Assembly (NCBI GenBank): GCA_030432235.1
Contig: JAUIHT010000001.1
Span: forward strand, 124,001-188,000
DNA length: 64,000 nt
Direction of reading: 5' to 3'
Source: Verrucomicrobiia bacterium
GTDB taxonomy: Bacteria > Verrucomicrobiota > Verrucomicrobiia > Opitutales > Cerasicoccaceae
Below are positions 45,305-53,104 of the stretch, piece by piece. The position numbers and the translations under genes were made by a program. The notes under the pieces are model-generated. The model searched no databases, was not told where the DNA came from, and saw only the letters and a list, made by a program, of their open reading frames with translations. The first letter of the stretch is position 1. Every line of letters begins with the position of its first letter.

Positions 45305-47752
45305 TTATTTGCTGTTTTCCTTGGCTTGCTTGGCCTTGGCGCGCTCTTCCACGAGGACTTCCATATAGGGCAGCCAGGCCTCCCAGGCGTTTTTGGAAAA
45401 GCCTGCCCGGCGGTCGAGTTCGCCCTTCCAGAAGTAAGCGTAGTCGGGCACGGATTCGCTTTTGACCAGAAAACCGGCTGTTTCGCGGGCACCCTCCCAA
45501 TCCTGTTTGTCCACTTGTCTTTGCAGAAGGATGGAGCCGCGCACGACATCGTCGGGGTTCAGCAGGAAGGCCTGGCGCAGCTCGTTCTCCGAAGACATGG
45601 CAAATTGGGTGAATTCCGGGAAGCGCGGTATGGTGACGTAGGGCTGCACGGTATCGACCGCCCTCTCGTAGTTGTCGTTCGCGGCCCAGGTAAGCCCCTC
45701 GTAGAACCACGGAGTGGCGCTTAAGTTGGGGTGTTCGACCAAGTGCACGCGCAGGGCCGCCCCGTCCGCCGCCATGGCCCAGTGGCGAAGCAGGGCGCGA
45801 CGTTGCTCCGGAGTGAACCGTGCCAGGGTAGGGTCTTGCGAGCGTTCGTAATAGATGGTTTCGTCAAAAGTGCGGCCGCTGCGGCCCTTGAGATAATAAT
45901 ACCGCAGACCCGGATCTACGATACTGAGGTTATTGAGTTCACGGGCGAACTGCGGCTTGCTGCCGCCGATATCCAGAATCTCGCGATAGAGTGACTCGGG
46001 CACGATGGCATGCCGGTTGAGTGCCTCGCGCCAAGCCTGGGCAGCCTGTCTGGGGCTGTACTGCATCCAGGTCACGCCTTCCTGGAAGGGCACCTCGGCG
46101 CTGTTCGGCTCAAGTGTGCGCGCAACAACGAAGTCACTGCTGGCGCCCTGGGCGTCGCGCTCGAAGGCCAGGCGATAGCGGGCACGAATCGTGTAGTTTT
46201 GCCAGTCCAGCGGGAAGGCTCCGATGGCATCGTCGAGTGCCTCTTCGATGCGTTCGCGGGAGGCGGCGGAGAAGTTTTGCGCCAAGGTTTCCCGTGCTCG
46301 CTCGTTGGTGATCTTGGTCGTCCAGGGCAGGGAGAATACATCGGACAGGAACCAAACTGCCCCGGAAGCCAGCAACAGCACTCCCTGGATGCGCAGAGAC
46401 CAGCGCGGAAGCAGTGCGAGGGGCTCCTTGGCTATGGGAGCCGCAGCCAGGCGATAGACGAAAAAGGCGATCAGGAGCGTGCCGAAGCGGTGCGCGGGCA
46501 CGTCAAAAAAGCTGTGCATCAGGAAAATAGTCAGGGCGCCGAACGCCGGTGCGCGATAGGGGACGCTGCGTTCCTCGCCGAAGGGCAGGAAGCGGCTCAT
46601 CACCACGATGACAGCCAGCGCCATGATGGCCAGCCCGGGCGGCCCCAATTCGGACAGCAGCCAGAGCCAGTCACTCTCCGGATGGATGACACTTTGCGCC
46701 ACCTGGACCTGTTCTCGAAACTGTGGAAAAACCCAGGCAAAGTTGCCCAGGGTCAGGCCGGAGGCAGGTAGCTCCGTGACCATGGAGAGCGTATCGCGGT
46801 AGATATCCAGGCGCAGCTCCGACCCCTCCGCTTTCCAGAAGGCAAAGCGCTGAAGAGACTCTCTACCCATCACCAGCAGGAAGGTCATGCCCACGATGAT
46901 GATGGGCAGGACGAAGCGCATCATGCGGAAAGCGCCGCGCAGGTTGAAGGCGGTCAGGTAAGCGATGAGGCAGCCGGCGAAAAAGAGCAGGATGGCGGCC
47001 CGGGACAACACGAAGACCGAGGCCGCGAAGCAGATCAGCAGGCAGAGCAGGGCGATCAGGGCACTACGACGCCGACAGCGCAGCAGATGAATGGTCAGGC
47101 CGAAGGCGATGGAGCCCCCCATGGCGTATATCAGCCCGGTTTGGTTTTTGTTGGGGAAATAGCTGAATCCCAGGCCTGCCGCCTGGAAGGGCGAGCGCCA
47201 GTTGTAATACGTCGCGCATATTTGACCGACGGCCAGGACGGTGATGCCTAGAGTCAGGACCCAGAGCAGGCGCCGACGATCTTCGTAGCTGGGTTCGGCA
47301 TTCCAAATCAGGTAAAACCAACTGATGCCGCCGATAAGTAGCAGGACGGCTTCCGTCGTCACCCAGGGTTGTGGTGTGGCCATCCAGGTAAAGTCCAGGC
47401 CGGCTGCGGCCAGGGGTTGGCGCCACGAGGCTCCCCCCAGCAAGCCGTTGGGCAGGAAGGCGGTCAGGCTCCATACGGTCAGGAGCAGGAGCATCCAGTC
47501 GAGGCGACGCGAAGGGCTGGCACTGGGTGGTTTGAGCATCATCCACAGGCCAGCGATGGCCAGTAGCAGCCCCTGCGTCCATACGGTGGTGCCCCCGCCG
47601 ACAGCCACCAGAACGATGAGGGCCAGGACCAGCAGATATTTGCCCGCAGCCGTCAAGGGGCGACCGCCGATCACCGTGCCTGATCGTCGCAAATGTGGTT
47701 TTCGTCGCCGGTGGGTAGACTGTGACGAATGTTTCCTGGTATGGTCTGGCAT
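45305..47752 (-). CDS. O-antigen ligase / polymerase-like membrane protein with C-terminal helical-repeat domain
   Basis: An 815-residue protein. A basic N-terminus (1-35) is followed by about 11-12 helices to residue 480, including the Wzy_C/WaaL core where VLSRAAILLFFAGCLIAYL precedes a large loop with DIYRDTLSMVTELPASGLTLGNFAW and HPESDWLWLLSELGPPGLA (the conserved His of the H[NSE]xx family motif). The soluble C-terminal part (about 500-815) is helical, probably TPR-like (EPNSAEVPFQEGVTWMQYSP, AFLLNPDDVVRGSILLQRQV). It may ligate or polymerise surface glycans. It is alone, without neighbouring glycan genes. Overlaps nothing; the downstream neighbour converges within 3 bp. Confidence 0.82.
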   Translation of the reverse strand: MPDHTRKHSSQSTHRRRKPHLRRSGTVIGGRPLTAAGKYLLVLALIVLVAVGGGTTVWTQGLLLAIAGLWMMLKPPSASPSRRLDWMLLLLTVWSLTAFLPNGLLGGASWRQPLAAAGLDFTWMATPQPWVTTEAVLLLIGGISWFYLIWNAEPSYEDRRRLLWVLTLGITVLAVGQICATYYNWRSPFQAAGLGFSYFPNKNQTGLIYAMGGSIAFGLTIHLLRCRRRSALIALLCLLICFAASVFVLSRAAILLFFAGCLIAYLTAFNLRGAFRMMRFVLPIIIVGMTFLLVMGRESLQRFAFWKAEGSELRLDIYRDTLSMVTELPASGLTLGNFAWVFPQFREQVQVAQSVIHPESDWLWLLSELGPPGLAIMALAVIVVMSRFLPFGEERSVPYRAPAFGALTIFLMHSFFDVPAHRFGTLLIAFFVYRLAAAPIAKEPLALLPRWSLRIQGVLLLASGAVWFLSDVFSLPWTTKITNERARETLAQNFSAASRERIEEALDDAIGAFPLDWQNYTIRARYRLAFERDAQGASSDFVVARTLEPNSAEVPFQEGVTWMQYSPRQAAQAWREALNRHAIVPESLYREILDIGGSKPQFARELNNLSIVDPGLRYYYLKGRSGRTFDETIYYERSQDPTLARFTPEQRRALLRHWAMAADGAALRVHLVEHPNLSATPWFYEGLTWAANDNYERAVDTVQPYVTIPRFPEFTQFAMSSENELRQAFLLNPDDVVRGSILLQRQVDKQDWEGARETAGFLVKSESVPDYAYFWKGELDRRAGFSKNAWEAWLPYMEVLVEERAKAKQAKENSK

Positions 47753-47826
47753 GGACAGCGGTAGCGAAATGCCTTGTCAGCCTGCTATGCGTGGAAAGGG
47801 AAGCAACACCGGAATGCCCATTTTGC

Positions 47827-48048
47827 TTAACTCTTTGCTGAGTCTTCCCTCAGCTTACGCAGACGCTTGGTTACCTCGGCCAGTTGGTCGGTATGGCGAA
47901 AAATAGCATCGAGCTGCTCGCGGATGTGGCTATCAGGAGCTTGAGCACGGGCCAGCTCCACATGTCCGCGGATCAGAAAAATCTCGCCGTTGAGGTCGTG
48001 GATCGCTTTGCGGACGGGGTCGGAGGCAGTTTTCGCCATGATTTGCAT
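47827..48048 (-). CDS. Stand-alone histidine-kinase DHp-like mini protein
   Basis: A 73-residue helical protein (start ATG 48048, or ATG 48039). DPVRKAIHDLNGEIFLIRGH and the following VELARAQAPDSHIREQLDAI resemble the H-box and second helix of a HisKA/DHp domain (HDxN motif, then a predicted hairpin), but there is no ATPase domain. It could be a phosphotransfer relay or a dimerisation decoy, which is inference. The frame is open upstream to 48351, but that part overlaps the rpmJ gene on the other strand and is not coding. It lies upstream of the O-antigen ligase-like gene on the same strand. Confidence 0.6.
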   Translation of the reverse strand: MQIMAKTASDPVRKAIHDLNGEIFLIRGHVELARAQAPDSHIREQLDAIFRHTDQLAEVTKRLRKLREDSAKS

Positions 48049-48125
48049 GCTATGATTTCGTTCGTCTTCGGCAAGTCGATTTGGGAGAAGGCTCCAGCCA
48101 CATGATAAAAACGGGGTGAAAGTCA

Positions 48126-48155
48126 TTGACAAGGGGCCTCTGAATCCTTTTTCTC
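48126..48155 (+). promoter_or_regulatory. Possible promoter of the rpmJ-rpmE pair
   Basis: A perfect TTGACA (48126-48131) lies 50 bp before rpmJ. The -10 region 17-18 bp downstream is T-rich and poor, so the call rests on the -35 box and position only. Confidence 0.35.
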
Positions 48156-48180
48156 GGCGGTTTTCCCAAATTTCACTCCC

Positions 48181-48306
48181 ATGAAAGTTGTATCCTCCAT
48201 TCGCTCCCTCAAGCTGCGCCATCCTAATTGTCAGGTGGTTCGTCGCCGGGGCCGTATTTACGTGATTAACAAGACCAATCCTCGCTTCAAGGCCCGTCAG
48301 GGTTGA
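48181..48306 (+). CDS. rpmJ: Ribosomal protein L36 (bL36), type B zinc-free form
   Basis: A 41-residue basic protein. [20 protein letters not shown] and the following [21 protein letters not shown] match the YkgO-like type B bL36 of the large ribosomal subunit. The CxxC...CxxxxH zinc site of type A is missing; only one Cys is left. The gene is followed after 31 bp by rpmE, also of type B, so the two are co-transcribed, an arrangement typical of ykgO/ykgM-like pairs. Confidence 0.95.
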   Translation: MKVVSSIRSLKLRHPNCQVVRRRGRIYVINKTNPRFKARQG

Positions 48307-48337
48307 GGCCGGGTTTGACCTAAACCATTTTCCCACC

Positions 48338-48586
48338 GTGAGAAAAGGCATTCATCCAGAATATCAACCGGCCTGCTTCGTGGACGTGTCCTCGGGCCGT
48401 AAGTTCCTGACGCGTTCCACCGTCAAGTCCAAGCAGAAGGAAACTATCGACGGCGTCGAGTACAACGTTGTCGTGCGCGACGTGACGATGGACTCGCATC
48501 CGGCCTACACCGGCGAAAAGCGTTTCGTCGACACCGCCGGTCGCGTCGAGAAGTTCCAGTCGAAGTTCCGTCGCCGTCCCCGCTAA
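48338..48586 (+). CDS. rpmE: Ribosomal protein L31 (bL31), type B zinc-free form
   Basis: An 82-residue protein of the bL31 type B class (MRKGIHPEYQPACFVDVSSG start and SHPAYTGEKRFVDTAGRVEK near the end). The zinc CxxC pair of type A is absent. GTG start at 48338. It ends with a basic RRRPR tail, and a strong terminator follows. In many bacteria the type B pair replaces zinc-containing L31/L36 under zinc limitation; no Zur site is obvious here, so it may be the constitutive pair. Confidence 0.95.
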   Translation: MRKGIHPEYQPACFVDVSSGRKFLTRSTVKSKQKETIDGVEYNVVVRDVTMDSHPAYTGEKRFVDTAGRVEKFQSKFRRRPR

Positions 48587-48613
48587 AGCGGTATACCGCC
48601 GGTCTTCCCTTTC

Positions 48614-48642
48614 AGCCCTGCCATTATGGCGGGGCTTTTTTT
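48614..48642 (+). terminator. Terminator of the rpmJ-rpmE operon
   Basis: AGCCCTGCC (48614-48622) pairs with GGCGGGGCT (48628-48636) with one G-T pair and is followed by seven T. Confidence 0.9.
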
Positions 48643-48810
48643 ATTTCAGATTTTAGATATCTGATTTCAGATTTTTGAAAAACAAGTGCTATCGGTCACT
48701 TGAAGATATATGCGTTATAGAGGTGCTGAAAGGCGCAAGCCATCGCCAGCAGGCTCGTTGACAGCAGAGCATTTTTTACAATCTGAAATCAGATATCTAA
48801 AATCTGAAAT
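48643..48810. repeat. Inverted-repeat element with perfect 31-bp arms
   Basis: The arms 48643-48673 and 48780-48810 are exact reverse complements, each built of TTTCAGATT units around the palindrome AGATATCT. The 106-bp centre (48674-48779) encodes nothing recognisable. It starts right after the rpmE terminator tail and ends 3 bp before the stop codon of the PhoD-like gene. It shares its arm family with 42426-42721. The shape is that of a small non-autonomous (MITE-like) or REP-like element. Confidence 0.85.
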
Positions 48811-48813
48811 CCA

Positions 48814-50172
48814 CTAATAATCCATGTCGGTGGCGTGGAAGTTCTCCGACCACAGCTTGGTGCCGTTGGCGTCGTAGGTGGTGACGCTCATCTGCCGGTC
48901 GGTTTCCGGCCCATGGAATTCCAGAATGGCGAAGTGGCGTTGGAAAATAGAGGTACTAGGAACGCGGAAGTAGTTCAGCTCCCGGGTGTTGCTGGCCGGA
49001 CGGCCCGTCATGGGGCCGAGGGTCAGCTCGTAGGCGTCGGGGGCGTTGGCACGCACCATCTTGGTCAGCTCGCCGTGATCTTTGCCGCCGGTGACGAAGA
49101 ACAGGCCACTGATTTTATCATCCTTGATGGCGTCGAGGAACCGCTCACGCTCATTTTCGGCCATGTAGTAGTTTTCCGGGGAGTCAGCTGGGCTGAGGAT
49201 AGGCGAGCCCATGACGATGATTTTGAAAGTCGCGGTGCTGCGCCGCAGGGAGTTGATCAGCCAGGTGAGCTGCTCTTCACCCAGAATAGTGCGCTTGGAG
49301 GGCGCGCCGGGGTTGAGGTCGCGCGCAGTGTGGTCATCAAGGATGAAAAATTCAACGTCGGACCAGGCGAGCGTGGTGGTGACGCCCTCGAGCCCTGGCT
49401 GTCCCAGCGGGGGATTGGCCCAGAATCGGTCGAAGCCGGCGGCGGCGTGGGGAGCACTGGGCGAGTGGCGGTCCGCGCCTTCCGGCCCGAAGTCGTGCGT
49501 GGACAGGGTGGCGACGTGGTTGACGCTGGCCAGGAGGGGCTGCAATTCGGGCTGGGCGCGATTTTTACCATAACGTGCCAGGACGCCGGAGCGGGACGAC
49601 CAGTCCGGCTCACGAAGCCAGACGTTGTTGCCGAGCCAGATCATCAGATCCGGCTGCTTGGCCTGGATGGCGAGGAAGATGTGGTAGCCGTCGCCAGGAA
49701 TACGGTTGGGTGGATCGTAGGCTGCGTCGTTGACGTAGTGCCCGCCGCCTACGGCCACACGGAAGTCAGGCGGCGGCTGGCGATCGCGATAGAAGGGCGG
49801 GGTTTTGAAGACCGCCGGATAGTCGAGCTTGACCGGATTGCCGTCGAGGAAGACGGCGTACTCATACTCGGTGCCCGGTTCCAGAGGGCCGGCGACGAGG
49901 GTCGCGGTATTGGCGTCCTCGGGACTGGTTTGGACGCTGACGGTTTCACCGCGGTGGGTGGGGTCGTCCATGGGCCAGAAATACACCTTGGCCTCGGCGG
50001 GTACGTCGGTCTGGAGCCAGATGGCCGCCTCGCGCATCGTAGTGTAACCGGACATGGGGCCGGCGCTGAGCTTGGCTTTGGCCATCACCGAGACGGGCGA
50101 TAACAGGCACAGGGTGAGGGCGCTTCCAAGCACGAATGCGCACCGACTGAACTGGGGAACATGCTTTCTCAA
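48814..50172 (-). CDS. PhoD-like exported phosphatase homologue with degenerate metal site
   Basis: A 452-residue exported protein: signal peptide (about 10-31, ending SVMA), N-terminal Fn3/phosphodiesterase-type domain (about 35-125) and a metallophosphatase fold (about 135-450). The fold blocks DAAYDPPNRIPGDGYHIF, PDLMIWLGNNVWLREPDWSS and GEEQLTWLINSLRRSTATFK match PhoD-like alkaline phosphatases. The metal and catalytic residues are altered: GGG in place of the usual SC motif, GNN for GDN, STHDFG for DDHDFG, and TGGKDHGE for TGDRHHxE. It is therefore probably not an active phosphatase and may act as a binding protein. It converges on the rpmE operon across the inverted-repeat element. Confidence 0.8.
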   Translation of the reverse strand: MRKHVPQFSRCAFVLGSALTLCLLSPVSVMAKAKLSAGPMSGYTTMREAAIWLQTDVPAEAKVYFWPMDDPTHRGETVSVQTSPEDANTATLVAGPLEPGTEYEYAVFLDGNPVKLDYPAVFKTPPFYRDRQPPPDFRVAVGGGHYVNDAAYDPPNRIPGDGYHIFLAIQAKQPDLMIWLGNNVWLREPDWSSRSGVLARYGKNRAQPELQPLLASVNHVATLSTHDFGPEGADRHSPSAPHAAAGFDRFWANPPLGQPGLEGVTTTLAWSDVEFFILDDHTARDLNPGAPSKRTILGEEQLTWLINSLRRSTATFKIIVMGSPILSPADSPENYYMAENERERFLDAIKDDKISGLFFVTGGKDHGELTKMVRANAPDAYELTLGPMTGRPASNTRELNYFRVPSTSIFQRHFAILEFHGPETDRQMSVTTYDANGTKLWSENFHATDMDY

Positions 50173-50220
50173 GAGCCCACGGATATGCGGTCCATGGCCC
50201 CTTGCGTCAAGGCAGAATCC

Positions 50221-50904
50221 CTAATCGCGGTCACCGTCCTGATGACGACGCTCTTCTTCGCGGCAGTCATTCATGACGCGCAGCCAGACCTCACGCAGGT
50301 CAAAAAGGACCCCCATGCACTCGGCCTGGAAGAGAGATTGGACGCGCTGGCTCTTCACCGTAATCTGCTGAATCAGGCTCATGGTATGGTTGAGCGCAGC
50401 CAGGGCGTTTTTCAGGTGACAGACGGCCAGGTTGAAATCGCCCATGTCAAGGGCGTTGATAGCCATGAAAGCATTCAACTCACCGGCATGCAGGCTGGAG
50501 GGAAAGCGGCTCGCCAAAATAGGGCTGAGCGTGCGGTGGTTTTGCGCCGTAAAGTGCTCCCAGCACTGGAAAAGGTGCAGATACAACCCATGGGTGACCA
50601 CGTAGACGGGATGCTTGTGGATGGTGTAGGGCTCCAGGCCGCTTTCATCCTCGCGCATGGCGCCTTCCTCGTCGTCGTCGTCTCCACCTTCGCCCATGGA
50701 CCATTCTTCCATGTCCCATCCCAGGATGCGGGCAATCTCGTCCAGATGGTCCGGACGGTGTTTGAGGCGATGGTAGTGGGCTAGAAATTCGGCAATCTCA
50801 CGCTCGTTGCCTTTGAGGTAATGCTGCCAATCAAATTCATTCCACGCCAGCTCCTCATGGCTGTCCCAATCGCCTTCGGAAAATCCCTCGAACTCGTAAC
50901 TCAT
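50221..50904 (-). CDS. Acidic protein of unknown function
   Basis: A 227-residue, strongly acidic protein. The N-terminus is rich in Glu, Asp and Trp (SYEFEGFSEGDWDSHEELAW), with an acidic loop GEGGDDDDEEG near residue 72. The C-terminal half is helical and His/Leu-rich (THGLYLHLFQCWEHFTAQ, LAALNHTMSLIQQITVK). I do not recognise a family. It has no signal peptide and no membrane helix, so it is probably cytoplasmic. It lies upstream of the PhoD-like gene on the same strand, 48 bp away, and may share its transcript. The 240-bp gap to the divergent antiporter gene shows nothing recognisable. Confidence 0.7.
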   Translation of the reverse strand: MSYEFEGFSEGDWDSHEELAWNEFDWQHYLKGNEREIAEFLAHYHRLKHRPDHLDEIARILGWDMEEWSMGEGGDDDDEEGAMREDESGLEPYTIHKHPVYVVTHGLYLHLFQCWEHFTAQNHRTLSPILASRFPSSLHAGELNAFMAINALDMGDFNLAVCHLKNALAALNHTMSLIQQITVKSQRVQSLFQAECMGVLFDLREVWLRVMNDCREEERRHQDGDRD

Positions 50905-51144
50905 ACAAATGAACCCGTTGCTGGTGTTCTTAATGCAAGTCTGATGCCCACTGCACAGAAATCAAACCAAATTCTGAAAATCTTCAGTAATACGGTAGAA
51001 AATCTTTAATTCCAACCTGCCTGGAAAATGACCGTTTTCTGCCAATCCATGTCGGATTTTTGCATAAAATCTTTCATCTGTTTTGCCAATAAGCACTTAG
51101 TTCCTCTTGACCCTTGAGCCTGGAGGCCCGACCCTTTGCCGCTA

Positions 51145-52146
51145 ATGCTCGAATACGAGTCTTTTCACGGTGTGTTGCTGGCGGTTTTTCTGCTGGTTGG
51201 CCTGGTCCTGCTCTGTTTTGGCGGGGACTGGCTGGCGCAGGGTGCGTCCGGCCTGGCTCTGAGCCTCAACATCAATCCCGTTGTGGTCGGCTTGACCATC
51301 GTTTCGCTGGCGACCTCCATGCCGGAACTGATTACCTCCTTCATCGCGGCTTCCCGGGGCAGCACGGGTCTGGCGGTGGGCAACATCATCGGCAGCAATC
51401 TGGGTAACTCGGGCCTCATTATGGGGGTCGCGGCCCTGATCTACCCGGTTACCATTCAGGCCCGGCTCATCAAGTTGGAGATGCCCATTCTGCTGGCCGC
51501 CACGCTGGCCTTCTGCGTCATGAGTATGGGGGGCTTTCTCATCGCGGGTCGCATCGGGCGCTTTGAGGGCATCGCGTTGCTGTGCGGGGCTGCCGCTTAT
51601 ATGCTCTTCCTGATCCGACAGGCGCGACGTCAGGGCCTGTCGGAAATCCCCGGTGTCGAGGAAGAGCTCAAGGAAGCGCCTCGGTCCGTAGGCAAATCGG
51701 TCCTGTTGGTGGTCGTGGGCTCAATCGCTTTAGCGGCGGGAGCGGACGGTCTGGTTGGCGCTGCCACGGAAATCGCCACCCGCTTGAACGTCAGCGAGGT
51801 ACTCATCGGTCTGACTATCGTGGCCATCGGTACGAGCCTGCCGGAGCTGGCTGCGTCGGTGGCGGCGGCCCGGCGCCGGGAGAGCGACCTGATCGCGGGT
51901 AATATCATCGGGTCGAACATTTTTAATATTTTGCTCATCGGGGGCAGCGTATCCGCGTTTTACACGATTCCGGTCGACAAACAGCTGATGACCATTGAGT
52001 TCCCGGCTCTGGTGCTGATTACCGTTCTGTTATGGCTGGCCTTGTCGACGGACAGGCGTGTTAGCCGGCAGGAGGGGGCCTTGTTGCTGTTGCTGTATTT
52101 TCTCATTATTGCGCTGGCTACCATGGTGCAGCTCGGCGTTTTCTGA
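51145..52146 (+). CDS. CaCA-family calcium/sodium antiporter (YrbG-like)
   Basis: A 333-residue membrane protein with the two inverted five-helix halves of the cation/calcium exchanger family. The paired alpha-repeat motifs are present: GLTIVSLATSMPELITS with GNIIGSNLGNSGLI in the first half and GLTIVAIGTSLPELAAS with GNIIGSNIFNILLIGG in the second, including the ion-coordinating Glu of each PEL. It likely exports Ca2+ in exchange for Na+. The ATG at 51145 is preferred to a TTG three codons earlier. Downstream after 58 bp lies a small lipoprotein gene on the same strand. Confidence 0.93.
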   Translation: MLEYESFHGVLLAVFLLVGLVLLCFGGDWLAQGASGLALSLNINPVVVGLTIVSLATSMPELITSFIAASRGSTGLAVGNIIGSNLGNSGLIMGVAALIYPVTIQARLIKLEMPILLAATLAFCVMSMGGFLIAGRIGRFEGIALLCGAAAYMLFLIRQARRQGLSEIPGVEEELKEAPRSVGKSVLLVVVGSIALAAGADGLVGAATEIATRLNVSEVLIGLTIVAIGTSLPELAASVAAARRRESDLIAGNIIGSNIFNILLIGGSVSAFYTIPVDKQLMTIEFPALVLITVLLWLALSTDRRVSRQEGALLLLLYFLIIALATMVQLGVF

Positions 52147-52204
52147 TACGTTTCCGGAAGGATTTTCATTGTCTGAGCCGGTGAAATCGCCAGAAAGGTG
52201 AGGC

Positions 52205-52489
52205 ATGCGCTACCTTCTTCTCTGCCTGATATTGGCCACGTTGCCGCTTTTTTCCGGATGCGAAACCGCGTTTGGTGGCTCGGAAAGCGCCAATATCAAC
52301 GAGATTCGTAAGGAGCAGACCGCGCAGGTCAACGAAGCGGAGCAGTCCGGCGAGTTGACTTCCCAGGAGGCAACGGCACAGCGCAACGCCATCAATCAGC
52401 GCGCCAGCGCGGCCGAAGGCACCATGAGCCAGACGGTAAACGCCTCGGAAAATCCGGCCGGGGAAACTTTCCAGAATACCATGGATTAG
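52205..52489 (+). CDS. Small lipoprotein, Glu/Gln-rich
   Basis: A 94-residue protein with a lipoprotein signal (YLLLCLILATLPLFSGC, lipobox Cys near residue 19) and a mature part rich in Glu, Gln, Ala and Ser (EIRKEQTAQVNEAEQSGELT) that is probably a short helical spacer. No family is recognised. It sits between the antiporter and the histidine phosphatase; only 4 bp separate it from the latter. Confidence 0.75.
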   Translation: MRYLLLCLILATLPLFSGCETAFGGSESANINEIRKEQTAQVNEAEQSGELTSQEATAQRNAINQRASAAEGTMSQTVNASENPAGETFQNTMD

Positions 52490-52493
52490 CGTC

Positions 52494-53090
52494 ATGGGGG
52501 ATTACGAACAGCGCGTCGTGGTATGCCGTCATGGGGCTACCGAATGGAGCCGCAACGGCCGCCATACTTCTCATACCGATCTGCTGTTGACCCCTGAGGG
52601 CGAGACTGAGGCACGCAAGCTGCGTCCGGCACTGGTCTGGTGGGATTTCGCCCAGGTCTTTACCAGTCCCCTGCAGCGCGCCAAGCGCACTTGCGAGCTG
52701 GCCGGCTTCCTGCCCAAGGCGGAAGAGACCAAGGACCTGATGGAGTGGGATTACGGTGATTACGAGGGGCTAACCACAGCCGAAATTCGTAAGAAAGTAC
52801 CGGACTGGACCGTCTTTGCGGACCCCTGCCCGGGCGGTGAAACGGGCGAAGAGGTGGCGGCACGTTGCGATCGTGTCATCGCCCGCATTCGTGAATCGGA
52901 AGGCAACGCGGCCGTCTTTGGCCACGGTCACGTCCTGCGGGTATTTACCGCCCGTTGGTTGGGCCTGCCCCCGACGGAAGGCCGCCATTTTATTCTCAAT
53001 ACGGGCACGCTCAACATCCTCGGCTACGAACACGAGTCACCCGCCGTACGCGTCTGGAACGCGCCCCTAGTCGGCTACGAGCCGGTCTGA
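52494..53090 (+). CDS. Histidine phosphatase superfamily protein (phosphoglycerate mutase-like)
   Basis: A 198-residue enzyme of the branch 1 histidine phosphatases. The phospho-acceptor is the His of VVVCRHGATEWSRNGRHTSH; other catalytic elements are TSPLQRAKRTCEL, the acid Glu of MEWDYGDYEGL and the second His in VFGHGHVLRVF. Substrates range from phosphosugars to nucleotides in this family, so none is assigned; a sedoheptulose or fructose bisphosphatase-like role is possible. It follows the lipoprotein gene by 4 bp and precedes the unknown membrane protein by 14 bp. Confidence 0.9.
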   Translation: MGDYEQRVVVCRHGATEWSRNGRHTSHTDLLLTPEGETEARKLRPALVWWDFAQVFTSPLQRAKRTCELAGFLPKAEETKDLMEWDYGDYEGLTTAEIRKKVPDWTVFADPCPGGETGEEVAARCDRVIARIRESEGNAAVFGHGHVLRVFTARWLGLPPTEGRHFILNTGTLNILGYEHESPAVRVWNAPLVGYEPV

Positions 53091-53104
53091 GCCATTTTTT
53101 CGCC

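Noticed and set aside
48049-48351. N-terminal extension of the DHp-like mini protein to 174 residues
   Set aside because: The extension runs over the rpmJ gene and its promoter on the opposite strand and has no conserved sequence.
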